Positions 17,280 through 24,554 of a stretch of 64,000 bases of DNA are shown piece by piece. Every line of letters begins with the position of its first letter. Position 1 is the first letter of the stretch. The notes beneath the pieces were generated by a model that saw only the letters and a program-made list of their open reading frames with translations, was not told the origin of the DNA and made no database searches. The translations under genes and the position numbers were made by a program. This stretch comes from CAWCQC01 sp963819905 (GTDB lineage: Bacteria > Actinomycetota > Thermoleophilia > Gaiellales > Gaiellaceae), in assembly GCA_963819905.1 (NCBI GenBank), contig CAWFXP010000010.1, positions 186,001-250,000 on the forward strand, in the 5' to 3' direction.

Positions 17280-19738
17280 CGCGGCGTGACGGTGACGCGG
17301 CTGCGGCTCTCGTCCGGCTGCTCGAGGAGCCGGTAGACCCGCTCGGGCGGATTGTGCGAGTCGGTCACGATCCCTCCGCCGGCTCCCCGCAGCGCATCCT
17401 GGATGGCCGCGCAGATGGCGTGGATCGACGCTCCGCCGCCCTCGCCCATGCCCTTCGCTCCCAGCGGCGTGAACGGCGACGGGCTCTCGATCGAGGCGGT
17501 CTTCAGCTCGGGCAGATCGAGCGCGTGAGGCACGTGATAGTCGTAGAAGTTCGCCGTCAGCAGGCTCCCGTTCTCGTCGTAGGCGTAGACCTCCCACAGC
17601 GCTGCGCCGATGCCGTGCACCGTGGCGCCGAGCACCTGGCCCTCGACGATCTTCGGGTTGATGCGCGTGCCGCAGTCGTCGACAGCCGCGTAGTCGACGA
17701 CCTCGACCTCGCCTGTCTCCCGGTCGATCTCGACGACGCAGGCATGGATCTGCGTCGCGTAGGTCAGCGTCAGGTTTCCGTACTTGCGCTCCACGTCCGG
17801 CACCTCGAACGGAGGCCGGTAGACGAAGCGGCAGTTCATCGTGATGTCCTCGGTCTCGGGCGGCAGCCCCGCGTTGTTCGCGTTGACGATCGCGCCGAGC
17901 GCCATGAAGGGGAGCGCCGCCTCGGGGTTGTCGGCGCGCTTGGCCAGCGACTCCTCGAGGACGATCTGGTCCGGGGTCGTGCCGAGGACGATCGCGGCGA
18001 GGCGCCGCATCTGCTCGGCGAGCTGGTCGGCGGCGCCCTTGACCGCGCCCAGCCCGGTGACGGCGAACTGGCTGGCGTACGTGCCCGAGAAGCCCGCGTG
18101 CGAGTTCCAGTAGCTGTCGTGGCCCGGCCGGACGTTCACGTCGTCGGGAGAGCACCCGATGATGTCCGCTACGACCTGGGAGGCGGTCGTCTCGTGCCCC
18201 TGGCCCTGCGGCGTCGTCCCGAGCGTGACGACGACCTCCCCGAAGATGTCGAGCTTGACCGAGGCGACCTCGTTGTTGCCCGAGAACTGGAGCTCGGGGT
18301 TGAGGAGGCGGGACTGCCCGAAGTTGTTGGTCCCCGAGTCGAGGGTCGACCCGATGCCCAACCCGAGCAGCTTCCCGCGCGCCTCGGCGTCCGCGCGGCG
18401 GGCTGCGACGCCGCCGTGGTCCACGAGCTCGAGGGCGAGGTCGAGACAGCGGGCGTAGTCCCCGGAGTCGTAGACGCAGCCGTTCGGCGTCGTGTAGGGC
18501 ATCTCGTCGGCGCGGATGTAGTTGCGCTTGCGCACCTCGACCGGGTCCAGCTCGAGCTCGTGCGCGACGATGTCGACGATGCGCTCCGTCAGCCAGAGGT
18601 GCTGCATGCGCGAGTAGCCACGGTTCGGCGAGACGGGCGCCTTGTTCGTCATCACCTGCGTGAAGTCGACGCGGATGTTCCGCCAGCGGTACAGGCCCGG
18701 GGTCACCTGGGCCCAGATCACGCCCCCGAGGGGCTCGTAGCGGAGGAACGCGCCCGCGTCGTCGAGCGCCTTGCACCGGAACCCGAGCAGCGTGCCGTCC
18801 GCCTTGACGGCCACTTCGACGTCCTGGAACCAGCGCTCGTTCCCGTGCGACATCGACTGGTGGAAGTCCGTCCGCCACTCCGTCCACTGCACCGGCCGCC
18901 CGAGCTTCCGGGCGAGCAGGCAGAGCGCGACGAGCTGCGGATGCGAGGTGATCTTGTTCCCGAAGCCGCCGCCGATGTCCTGGGTGACGAAGCGCAGCCT
19001 GTCGAGCCCGACACGCAGGGCGGGGCCCATCATGATCGCCGCGAAGCCGGGGAACTGGTTGTTCGCGTGGATCGTCCACTGGCCCGTGCCGCGGTTGTAC
19101 TCGACGAGCGCGCCGTCGCACTCGATCGGCGTCGAGTTGAACCGGTTGAAGTGGAGCTCCTCGATCCGCACCACGTGGTCGGCCTCGGCGAAGGCGGCGT
19201 CGAGGTCGCCCCACTCGTAGACGCCGGTCCACGAGAGGTTCGAGCCGACCTCCTCGTGCAGGACGGGAGCGTCCTCGTCGAGGGTGACCCGGGCGTCGAC
19301 GACGACGGGCAGCGGGTCGTAGTCGACCTCGACGAGGTCGGCGGCGTCCCGGGCGAGCTCCCGCGTGGCGGCTGCGACGGCGACGACGGCCTCGCCGGCG
19401 TAGCGAACCTTCCCCACGGCGAGCGCGTAGTCACGCACGTTCGAGCCGGGCGCGGTCGTGATCTGGAAGAACGGGTCGGTCGAGATCGCGACCTCGTCGC
19501 CGGTGAGCGTCCCGAACACGCCCGGCAGCTCGAGCGCCGCGGAGACGTCGATCGAGACGATCTTCGCGTGGGCGTAGGGAGAGCGCACGAAGTGCACGTA
19601 GCCCATCCCGTGCCGGCGGACGTCGTCGACGAAGACACCCTGGCCCTGGACGAGGCGGCGGTCCTCCTTGCGCGGGATCGACCGGCCCTGGTACGCGCCG
19701 CGCTCCAGCTCCACCCGCTCGGGCGCGGTGGTCGTCAC
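17276..19738 (-). CDS. molybdenum hydroxylase large subunit (xanthine/aldehyde dehydrogenase family)
   Basis: An 820-residue Mo-cofactor subunit with an a/b hammerhead domain to about residue 150, then MoCoBD. QDIGGGFGNK is a cofactor loop, and PLGAKGMGEGGG near the C-terminus carries the catalytic Glu. The active-site loop that reads AYRCSFR in true CO dehydrogenase is here PNRGYSRMQ, so CO oxidation is unlikely; hydroxylation of a heterocycle or aldehyde is more probable. The GTG at 19738 overlaps the FeS-subunit gene by four bases. The large plus-strand frame over it is an antisense shadow. Confidence 0.92.
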   Translation of the reverse strand: MTTTAPERVELERGAYQGRSIPRKEDRRLVQGQGVFVDDVRRHGMGYVHFVRSPYAHAKIVSIDVSAALELPGVFGTLTGDEVAISTDPFFQITTAPGSNVRDYALAVGKVRYAGEAVVAVAAATRELARDAADLVEVDYDPLPVVVDARVTLDEDAPVLHEEVGSNLSWTGVYEWGDLDAAFAEADHVVRIEELHFNRFNSTPIECDGALVEYNRGTGQWTIHANNQFPGFAAIMMGPALRVGLDRLRFVTQDIGGGFGNKITSHPQLVALCLLARKLGRPVQWTEWRTDFHQSMSHGNERWFQDVEVAVKADGTLLGFRCKALDDAGAFLRYEPLGGVIWAQVTPGLYRWRNIRVDFTQVMTNKAPVSPNRGYSRMQHLWLTERIVDIVAHELELDPVEVRKRNYIRADEMPYTTPNGCVYDSGDYARCLDLALELVDHGGVAARRADAEARGKLLGLGIGSTLDSGTNNFGQSRLLNPELQFSGNNEVASVKLDIFGEVVVTLGTTPQGQGHETTASQVVADIIGCSPDDVNVRPGHDSYWNSHAGFSGTYASQFAVTGLGAVKGAADQLAEQMRRLAAIVLGTTPDQIVLEESLAKRADNPEAALPFMALGAIVNANNAGLPPETEDITMNCRFVYRPPFEVPDVERKYGNLTLTYATQIHACVVEIDRETGEVEVVDYAAVDDCGTRINPKIVEGQVLGATVHGIGAALWEVYAYDENGSLLTANFYDYHVPHALDLPELKTASIESPSPFTPLGAKGMGEGGGASIHAICAAIQDALRGAGGGIVTDSHNPPERVYRLLEQPDESRSRVTVTPR

Positions 19739-20223
19739 GAGCGCCCCCCGGCGGTGGCGAGAATCGCCTCGACGATGCCGGCGTAGCCGGTGCAGCGGCA
19801 GAGGTTCCCCTGGATCGCCTTGCGCACCTCCTGCTCGCTCGGGCTGGGGTTCCGGTCGAGCAGGTGCTTCGCGCTCATCAGCATCCCGGGCGTGCAGTAG
19901 CCGCACTGGAGGGCGTGATGCTCGGAGAACGCGCGCTGCAGCGGGTGGAGCTCGCCGTCGACCTCGGCGAGCGACTCGACCGTCTCGATCGTGGAGCCGT
20001 CGGCCTGGACGGCCAGCAGCATGCAGGACTTCACGGCCTTGCCGTCGAGGATGACGGTGCAGGCGCCGCAGTTCCCCGTATCGCAGCCGATGTGCGTTCC
20101 GGTCAGGCCGCAGTCGTCACGGATGAAATGGACGAGCAGGCGCCGCGACTCGACGCCGAGCTCGACGAGCTCGCCGTTCAGCCGGACGGAGACGCGCCGC
20201 TCGAACAGGGGCTCGGGCGTCAC
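19735..20223 (-). CDS. molybdenum hydroxylase small subunit, two [2Fe-2S] clusters
   Basis: A 162-residue CoxS-type subunit. The plant-ferredoxin-like cluster uses C47, C52, C55 and C67 (CDTGNCGACT), and the second uses C107, C110, C142 and C144 (CGYC ... CRC). It passes electrons from the Mo centre to the FAD subunit. The GTG start at 20223 sits in a GTGA overlap with the FAD-subunit gene. Length and spacing are normal. Confidence 0.93.
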   Translation of the reverse strand: MTPEPLFERRVSVRLNGELVELGVESRRLLVHFIRDDCGLTGTHIGCDTGNCGACTVILDGKAVKSCMLLAVQADGSTIETVESLAEVDGELHPLQRAFSEHHALQCGYCTPGMLMSAKHLLDRNPSPSEQEVRKAIQGNLCRCTGYAGIVEAILATAGGRS

Positions 20224-21083
20224 CGCACCGCCTCCCCGAGCGCCTCGAGCGTCGCGCGCACGGCCATCACCTCGGCCAGGTGACGGCGGTAGTCGGCGGA
20301 TGCGTGGACGTCGGAGGGCGGGTCGAGCGCGGCGCCGAGACCCTGCGCCGCTTGCCGGACGCCCGCCTCGGTCGGAGCCGAGCCCTCGAGAGCTGCCTCC
20401 ATCGCGCTCGCGCGGGCCGGCACGGCGGCGACGCAACCGATCGCCACGCGCGGGCCGGCGATCGCCCCGTTGACCGTGACCCGGGCGGCGACGTTCACGA
20501 TGCCGGTGCCCTCTCTGCCGATCGTCAGCGACGCGAAGCCGGCACCCTCGCCCGGCGAGGGCGGAGGGAAGGTGACTCGCGTCAACAGCTCTCCGGGCTG
20601 GACGGCCGTCAGGTAGACGCCCTCGAAGAAGGCGTCGGCGCCCACCTCGCGCTCGCCGTTCGCGCCGAGGATCGTCATCGACGCGCCGAGGGCCACCACG
20701 AGCGGCGGAAAGTGGTTCGTCGGGTCGTTCGAGCAGAGGTTCCCCCCGATCGTCCCACGGTTTCGCACCTGCTGGTCGGCGATCACCGAGGCTACGCGAC
20801 CGAGCACCGGACGGACCTGCGCCAGCGCCTCGTCGCGCTCCATGGCGTCGTAGGTGGCCGTCGCTCCGAGCACGACGGTTCCGTCGGGACGAACCTCGAT
20901 GCCGTCGAGCCCGGGCACGTGGCCGATGTCGACGACGACGTCCGGGGCCGCGAAGCGGAGCTTCATCACGTTGACGAGCGTCTGACCCCCGGCGATCGCG
21001 CGGGCGTTCTCGTGCTCGCCGAGCAGGCGCACCGCCTCCTCGACGGAGCCCGGCCGTGCGTACGCAACGCGGGGAAGGAGCAT
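20220..21083 (-). CDS. molybdenum hydroxylase FAD-binding medium subunit
   Basis: A 287-residue CoxM-type flavoprotein (FAD_binding_5). The pyrophosphate loops are AGGQTLVNVMK (about 33-43) and TIGGNLCSNDPT, with the C-terminal CO_deh_flav domain after them. The start at 21083 (MLLPRVAYARPGS) has a GAGG a few bases upstream; starts further up add residues with no family counterpart. It is first in the FAD-FeS-Mo-CoxG order and probably the first gene of the whole minus-strand array, 82 bases after the GntR gene. Confidence 0.92.
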   Translation of the reverse strand: MLLPRVAYARPGSVEEAVRLLGEHENARAIAGGQTLVNVMKLRFAAPDVVVDIGHVPGLDGIEVRPDGTVVLGATATYDAMERDEALAQVRPVLGRVASVIADQQVRNRGTIGGNLCSNDPTNHFPPLVVALGASMTILGANGEREVGADAFFEGVYLTAVQPGELLTRVTFPPPSPGEGAGFASLTIGREGTGIVNVAARVTVNGAIAGPRVAIGCVAAVPARASAMEAALEGSAPTEAGVRQAAQGLGAALDPPSDVHASADYRRHLAEVMAVRATLEALGEAVR

Positions 21084-21098
21084 CAGCCTCGCACTCGC

Positions 21099-21121
21099 AT
21101 CGTGATAGGTGATCGTTGATA
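21099..21121. promoter_or_regulatory. candidate GntR operator upstream of the first molybdenum hydroxylase operon
   Basis: The gap between the GntR gene and the FAD-subunit gene carries ATCGTGATAG at 21099-21108 and GATCGTTGATAAC just after it. The TCGTGA core also occurs, in either orientation, twice in front of the GntR gene itself (21886-21892 and 21923-21929). A shared element at the regulator and its likely target is the usual pattern for autoregulated FCD-type GntR proteins. The motif is short, so this is suggestive only. Confidence 0.35.
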
Positions 21122-21165
21122 ACACCTGCCCGGAGGGGGGTCAAGCCGAAGGCGGGCGCAGCGGT

Positions 21166-21876
21166 TCATCGCCTCGGGAAGAGCTCGTCCCCGCCCATCG
21201 CACCGGCCAGGAGGTTCGCGGTCAGGGCCAGGTGGTTCCACATCGCCCTTGCCGCGCGCTCCGGCTCGTGGCGCGTACAGGCCTCGAGGATCGCCTCGTG
21301 CTCGGCCTGCCGCTCGCTGAGGCTCCGCTGGACCTCGGGCGACGCGCGACGGTAGCGCTCGCTCGTCTCCCACAGGGGAGTGATCAGCCGGATGAGCCAG
21401 CGCGAGTCGGACTCGGCGTAGAGCGCGAAGTGGAACGCCGTGTGGGCCGCCCAGATCTCCGCCGAGTCGTCACGCCGCCGGGCCTCGACGTAGCGGGCGA
21501 GGCTCCGCGAGGCCGTCTCGGCCGCCTCGTCGCTCAGCCTGACCGCCGCCAGTTGCACCGCGAGCGGCTCGAGCGCGAGCCGGGCCTGGTACACGTCACG
21601 AAGATCCGTCAGCGAGAGCTCGGTGACGCGTGTCGCCTTGTGCGGTGCCAGATCGACGAGCCCGGCCGCGTCGAGCCGGCGGATCGCCTCTCGGATCGGC
21701 ATCGGGCTCATGTCGAGCGTCTCGGCCAGCTGCTCGATCCGCAGACGCTCGCCGGGCGCCAGCTGCCCGCTCAGGATCGCGTCGTGAAGCGCGGCGTAGG
21801 CCTTCTCGGCCAGGGTCCTGTGCCCTCCCGAGGGCGCCCAGAGCGCCTGCGCCGTCGAGCCGCTGGATCCCATCAT
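21166..21876 (-). CDS. GntR family (FadR/FCD) transcriptional regulator
   Basis: A 236-residue repressor-type protein. A winged-helix domain comes first (LAEKAYAALHDAILSGQLAPGERLRIEQ, then recognition helix MSPMPIREAIRRLDAAGL). An all-helical FCD ligand domain follows, with the metal-binding Asp/His set visible in DVYQARLALEPLA, HTAFHFALY and HEAILEAC. It lies just upstream of the first molybdenum hydroxylase operon and divergent to the PLP-enzyme gene, so it probably controls both. FCD ligands are often small organic acids of the regulated pathway. Confidence 0.92.
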   Translation of the reverse strand: MMGSSGSTAQALWAPSGGHRTLAEKAYAALHDAILSGQLAPGERLRIEQLAETLDMSPMPIREAIRRLDAAGLVDLAPHKATRVTELSLTDLRDVYQARLALEPLAVQLAAVRLSDEAAETASRSLARYVEARRRDDSAEIWAAHTAFHFALYAESDSRWLIRLITPLWETSERYRRASPEVQRSLSERQAEHEAILEACTRHEPERAARAMWNHLALTANLLAGAMGGDELFPRR

Positions 21877-21880
21877 CGAT

Positions 21881-21929
21881 ATTCGATCACGAATCGACGC
21901 TGGGCGCCGCGAGAGGTCCACTATCGTGA
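21881..21929. promoter_or_regulatory. candidate operator in the divergent GntR / PLP-enzyme promoter
   Basis: ATTCG at 21881-21885 and CGAAT at 21890-21894 form a perfect inverted repeat around ATCA, just before the GntR ATG. A second half-site, TATCGTGA, lies at 21922-21929. The whole divergent gap is only 75 bases (21877-21951), so a protein bound here could affect both genes. The core matches the element at 21099. Confidence 0.4.
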
Positions 21930-21951
21930 AGGGATCGAGGTCGAGCCCAGT

Positions 21952-23127
21952 GTGAACACGTCGCTCGGCGTCACGCCGCCGGCCGCCGTGCTCGAGTTCC
22001 GCCGGCGCTTCCCGATCTTCGAGCGGCGGATTCACCTCGCGAGCAACTCGATGGGCGCGCTCGCCGACGCCGTCGCCCAGGCGCACGAGCAGTACCTCGA
22101 GGACCGGCAGGAGCACGGCGCTTCCTGGCATCTCGCCGTCCCGCGCCACGAGGAGCTGCGGGCGGCCTTCGCCGAGCTGATCGGTGCCGGAGCCCACGAG
22201 GTCGCGCTCTGCTTCTCGGCCACCCAGGCGCTCGGCGCGGTGGCGTCGGGCCTCACCTGGCGGGACCGTCCCGCCGTCGTCTTCGACGACTTCGGCTTCC
22301 CGTCGGTCACGCACCTGTGGCACGCCCAGGCTCGGAACGGAGCCGAGATCCGGCGTGTCGGCCCGGACGGGCACGACCTGATCGACCCCACGGCTTTCGA
22401 CCGGGTGCTCGACGAGCGGGTCCGCCTGGTCTCGGTCGCGCACGGCTGCTACAAGAACGGCCATCGCCTCGACCTGCCCGCGGTCGCCGAGCGGGCGCAC
22501 GACGTCGGCGCGTGGCTCGTGGTCGACGATTACCACGTCACCGGCACCCGTCGGCTCGACGTCCGGGCGAGCGGGATCGACGTCCTCGTCACCGGAACGG
22601 CGAAGTACCTGCTCGGCTCGGCCGGCGTCGGGCTCCTGTACGTCCGGGAGGAGCTGCTCGACACGCTCCATCCGACCGTCACGGGCTGGTTCGGCCAGGC
22701 CGACCCCGACGCGTTCCAGATCGACCGTCACGTCGAGGCGCCGGGCGCCGCCCGCTTCCAGAGCGGAACGCCCGCCTTCCCGGCGATCTACGGCAGCCTG
22801 GCCGGCCTCCAACTGATCCGCGCTGCGGGCCTCGCGAGCATCGAGCGATGGGTGGACACGCTCACCGCGCTCCTGGTCGAGCGTCTCGAAGAGCAGGGTT
22901 TCGTCTCGGCCACTCCCTCCGACCCACGGAAGCGTTGCGCGCTGGTCGCGATTCGTTCGCACGACGCCGAGCGGGTCGTCGGCGAGCTCGCCCGGCGCGG
23001 CATCGTCGTCTCGAGCCGTGACGGGAACGTCCGGACGGGCTGGCACTACTACAACACGCCGGAGGACATCGCCGTGCTGCTCGAGGCGCTCGGCGAGCTG
23101 AGAGAGCTGATGGTTACCCGGGACTGA
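21952..23127 (+). CDS. class V aminotransferase-fold PLP enzyme (cysteine-desulfurase/kynureninase-like)
   Basis: A 391-residue fold-type-I PLP enzyme. The cofactor Asp is in WLVVDDYHVTGT and the Schiff-base lysine in VLVTGTAKYLLGSAGVG. The N-terminus HLASNSMGALADAV and ESGTPAFPAI-like RFQSGTPAFPAIYGSL fit the class V group. The catalytic cysteine loop of cysteine desulfurases is not evident, so kynureninase-like or lyase/epimerase activity is more likely. The GTG at 21952 is chosen by the start of homology; SD support is weak. It is divergent from GntR and precedes the split molybdenum hydroxylase operon. Confidence 0.85.
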   Translation: MNTSLGVTPPAAVLEFRRRFPIFERRIHLASNSMGALADAVAQAHEQYLEDRQEHGASWHLAVPRHEELRAAFAELIGAGAHEVALCFSATQALGAVASGLTWRDRPAVVFDDFGFPSVTHLWHAQARNGAEIRRVGPDGHDLIDPTAFDRVLDERVRLVSVAHGCYKNGHRLDLPAVAERAHDVGAWLVVDDYHVTGTRRLDVRASGIDVLVTGTAKYLLGSAGVGLLYVREELLDTLHPTVTGWFGQADPDAFQIDRHVEAPGAARFQSGTPAFPAIYGSLAGLQLIRAAGLASIERWVDTLTALLVERLEEQGFVSATPSDPRKRCALVAIRSHDAERVVGELARRGIVVSSRDGNVRTGWHYYNTPEDIAVLLEALGELRELMVTRD

Positions 23128-23142
23128 GAGGGCGAGGCCCTC
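23128..23142 (+). terminator. GC hairpin directly after the PLP-enzyme gene
   Basis: GAGGGC (23128-23133) and GCCCTC (23137-23142) form a perfect six-pair stem with a three-base loop immediately after the TGA. No T-run follows. It may protect the transcript end or weaken readthrough into the next operon. Confidence 0.35.
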
Positions 23143-23189
23143 CCTCGCGTCGGTCGGTCGCACCATTCCCCGCGGCTCCGGGGCGTCGT

Positions 23190-23195
23190 TAGAAT
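23190..23195 (+). promoter_or_regulatory. candidate -10 box for the split molybdenum hydroxylase operon
   Basis: TAGAAT matches the TATAAT consensus at five of six positions, 43 bases before the start at 23239. The -35 region at 17-base spacing is not recognisable, as is common in high-GC actinobacteria. Confidence 0.35.
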
Positions 23196-23238
23196 CGCCG
23201 CACCCGTACCCGGCCCACCAACGAGAGGAACGAGGTTG

Positions 23239-24033
23239 ATGGCTTCGGAGGTTCTCCTCCCCCGCTCGCCAGACGAGACGGCGGCCGCGTTCGGCGAGGG
23301 CGACGGAGTGACCGTCGTCGGCGGCGGGACGATCCTGATGCCCCAGCTGACCGAGGGCCGCCTCACGCCGACGAAGGTGCTTCTTCTCGCGGAGAGCGGC
23401 CTCGCCGGTATCACGCGAGCCGACGGCGAGGTCGTCATCGGCGCGACGACCCCGGTCGCCGACCTGACGGGCGGCGACGAGCCGCTGGCGTCGGCGGCAG
23501 GATACGTCGCCGACCCCGAGATCCGCGCCCAGGCCACCGTCGCGGGCAATCTCTGCGCCGGCCCCGGCGCCGAGACTCCCCGCGGCGACCTGCAGGCGCC
23601 GCTCCTCGCCCTCGGCGCCCGTGTGCGCTCGATCGGCGCCGGAGGCGAGCGAACCGACGATCTCGAGGAGTTCCTCGCGAACGGCCCGGCGGGAAGGCTC
23701 GTCCTCGACGTCCGCTACCCGGACGAGAAACGGCGCGCCGCCCACGCGTCCGTGCATCGACCCCACAGCCAGCACTACACGATCATGGCCGTCTCCGCGA
23801 CCCGCACCGCCGCCGGCACGAGGCTCGCGGTCTGCGGCGCCGGCCCGCACGCCGTTCGCCTGCGCTCGGTCGAGCAGGCGCTCGAGGCCGGCGAACCGGC
23901 CGGGATCGCAGCCCACAAGGGCCTCGACGACGTCGAGCCGCGCGACGACGCGCTGGCGTCCGCCTGGTACCGGCGCCGGGTGCTGCCGGCGCTCGTGACA
24001 CGTGCGATCGAAGACCTCGAGGAGACCGCATGA
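23239..24033 (+). CDS. molybdenum hydroxylase FAD-binding subunit (NdhF-like position)
   Basis: A 264-residue FAD_binding_5 protein. The flavin loops are VVGGGTILMPQL (about 31-42) and TVAGNLCAGPGAETPRGDL, and the C-terminal flavin domain ends the protein. It accepts electrons from the FeS subunit. An SD-like AGAGGAACGAGG precedes the ATG at 23239. It is the first gene of a four-gene set (FAD, FeS, Mo-N, Mo-C) and overlaps the FeS gene by four bases. Confidence 0.9.
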   Translation: MASEVLLPRSPDETAAAFGEGDGVTVVGGGTILMPQLTEGRLTPTKVLLLAESGLAGITRADGEVVIGATTPVADLTGGDEPLASAAGYVADPEIRAQATVAGNLCAGPGAETPRGDLQAPLLALGARVRSIGAGGERTDDLEEFLANGPAGRLVLDVRYPDEKRRAAHASVHRPHSQHYTIMAVSATRTAAGTRLAVCGAGPHAVRLRSVEQALEAGEPAGIAAHKGLDDVEPRDDALASAWYRRRVLPALVTRAIEDLEETA

Positions 24034-24554
24034 AGCTCACCGTCAACGGCCTCGAGCACGAGGTCGAGAGCCCGCCGCTCACGACGCTGCTCGCCGTGCT
24101 CCGTGAAGAGCTCGGGATCCTGAGCCCCAAGGCGGGCTGCCAGCAGGGTGGGTGCGGTACCTGCACCGTCCTCGTCGACGGCGAGGCCCGGAGATCGTGC
24201 CTCCTCCCGGTCGGCATGCTCCGCACCGCGGAGGTCGTCACGGTGGAAGGCCTGGGAACGCCGGAGCGGCTGTCTCCCGTCCAGGCGGCGTTCAACGCCC
24301 ACTACGCCGCCCAGTGCGGCTACTGCACGTCCGGAATGATCATGGCCGCCGAGGCGCTCTTGCGGTCGAACGCGACCCCGTCGAGAGCCGAGATCGAGAG
24401 CGCGCTCGCAGGCCACGTCTGCCGCTGTACGGGCTACGTGAAGATCATCGAGGCGGTCGAGGGAGTCGGCCGCGGCGAGGCGCTCGACCTCGACCGCCAT
24501 CTCCCCCGTGACCAGCAGGAGCCCGACGTCGAGATCAGAGGAGCCCCCGCATGA
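24030..24554 (+). CDS. molybdenum hydroxylase [2Fe-2S] subunit
   Basis: A 174-residue two-cluster subunit. Cysteines C37, C42, C45 and C57 bind the first cluster and C96, C99, C131 and C133 (CGYC ... CRC) the second. A tail of about 28 residues after the second cluster (from about 146, with LDLDRHLPRDQQEP) is longer than in the two other small subunits of this window. It might contact one of the split Mo subunits. ATGA junctions couple it to both neighbours. Confidence 0.92.
   Translation: MKLTVNGLEHEVESPPLTTLLAVLREELGILSPKAGCQQGGCGTCTVLVDGEARRSCLLPVGMLRTAEVVTVEGLGTPERLSPVQAAFNAHYAAQCGYCTSGMIMAAEALLRSNATPSRAEIESALAGHVCRCTGYVKIIEAVEGVGRGEALDLDRHLPRDQQEPDVEIRGAPA

Noticed and set aside
17354..19786. 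An 810-codon open frame on the plus strand opposite the first Mo subunit.
   Set aside because: It mirrors the third codon positions of the real gene, is dominated by Arg, Asp, Val and Leu, and has no domain; the minus-strand frame has complete cofactor motifs.
16818..21083. Calling the first molybdenum operon a true CO dehydrogenase.
   Set aside because: The AYRCSFR loop needed for the Mo-Cu site is not present; only the family and CoxG are shared.
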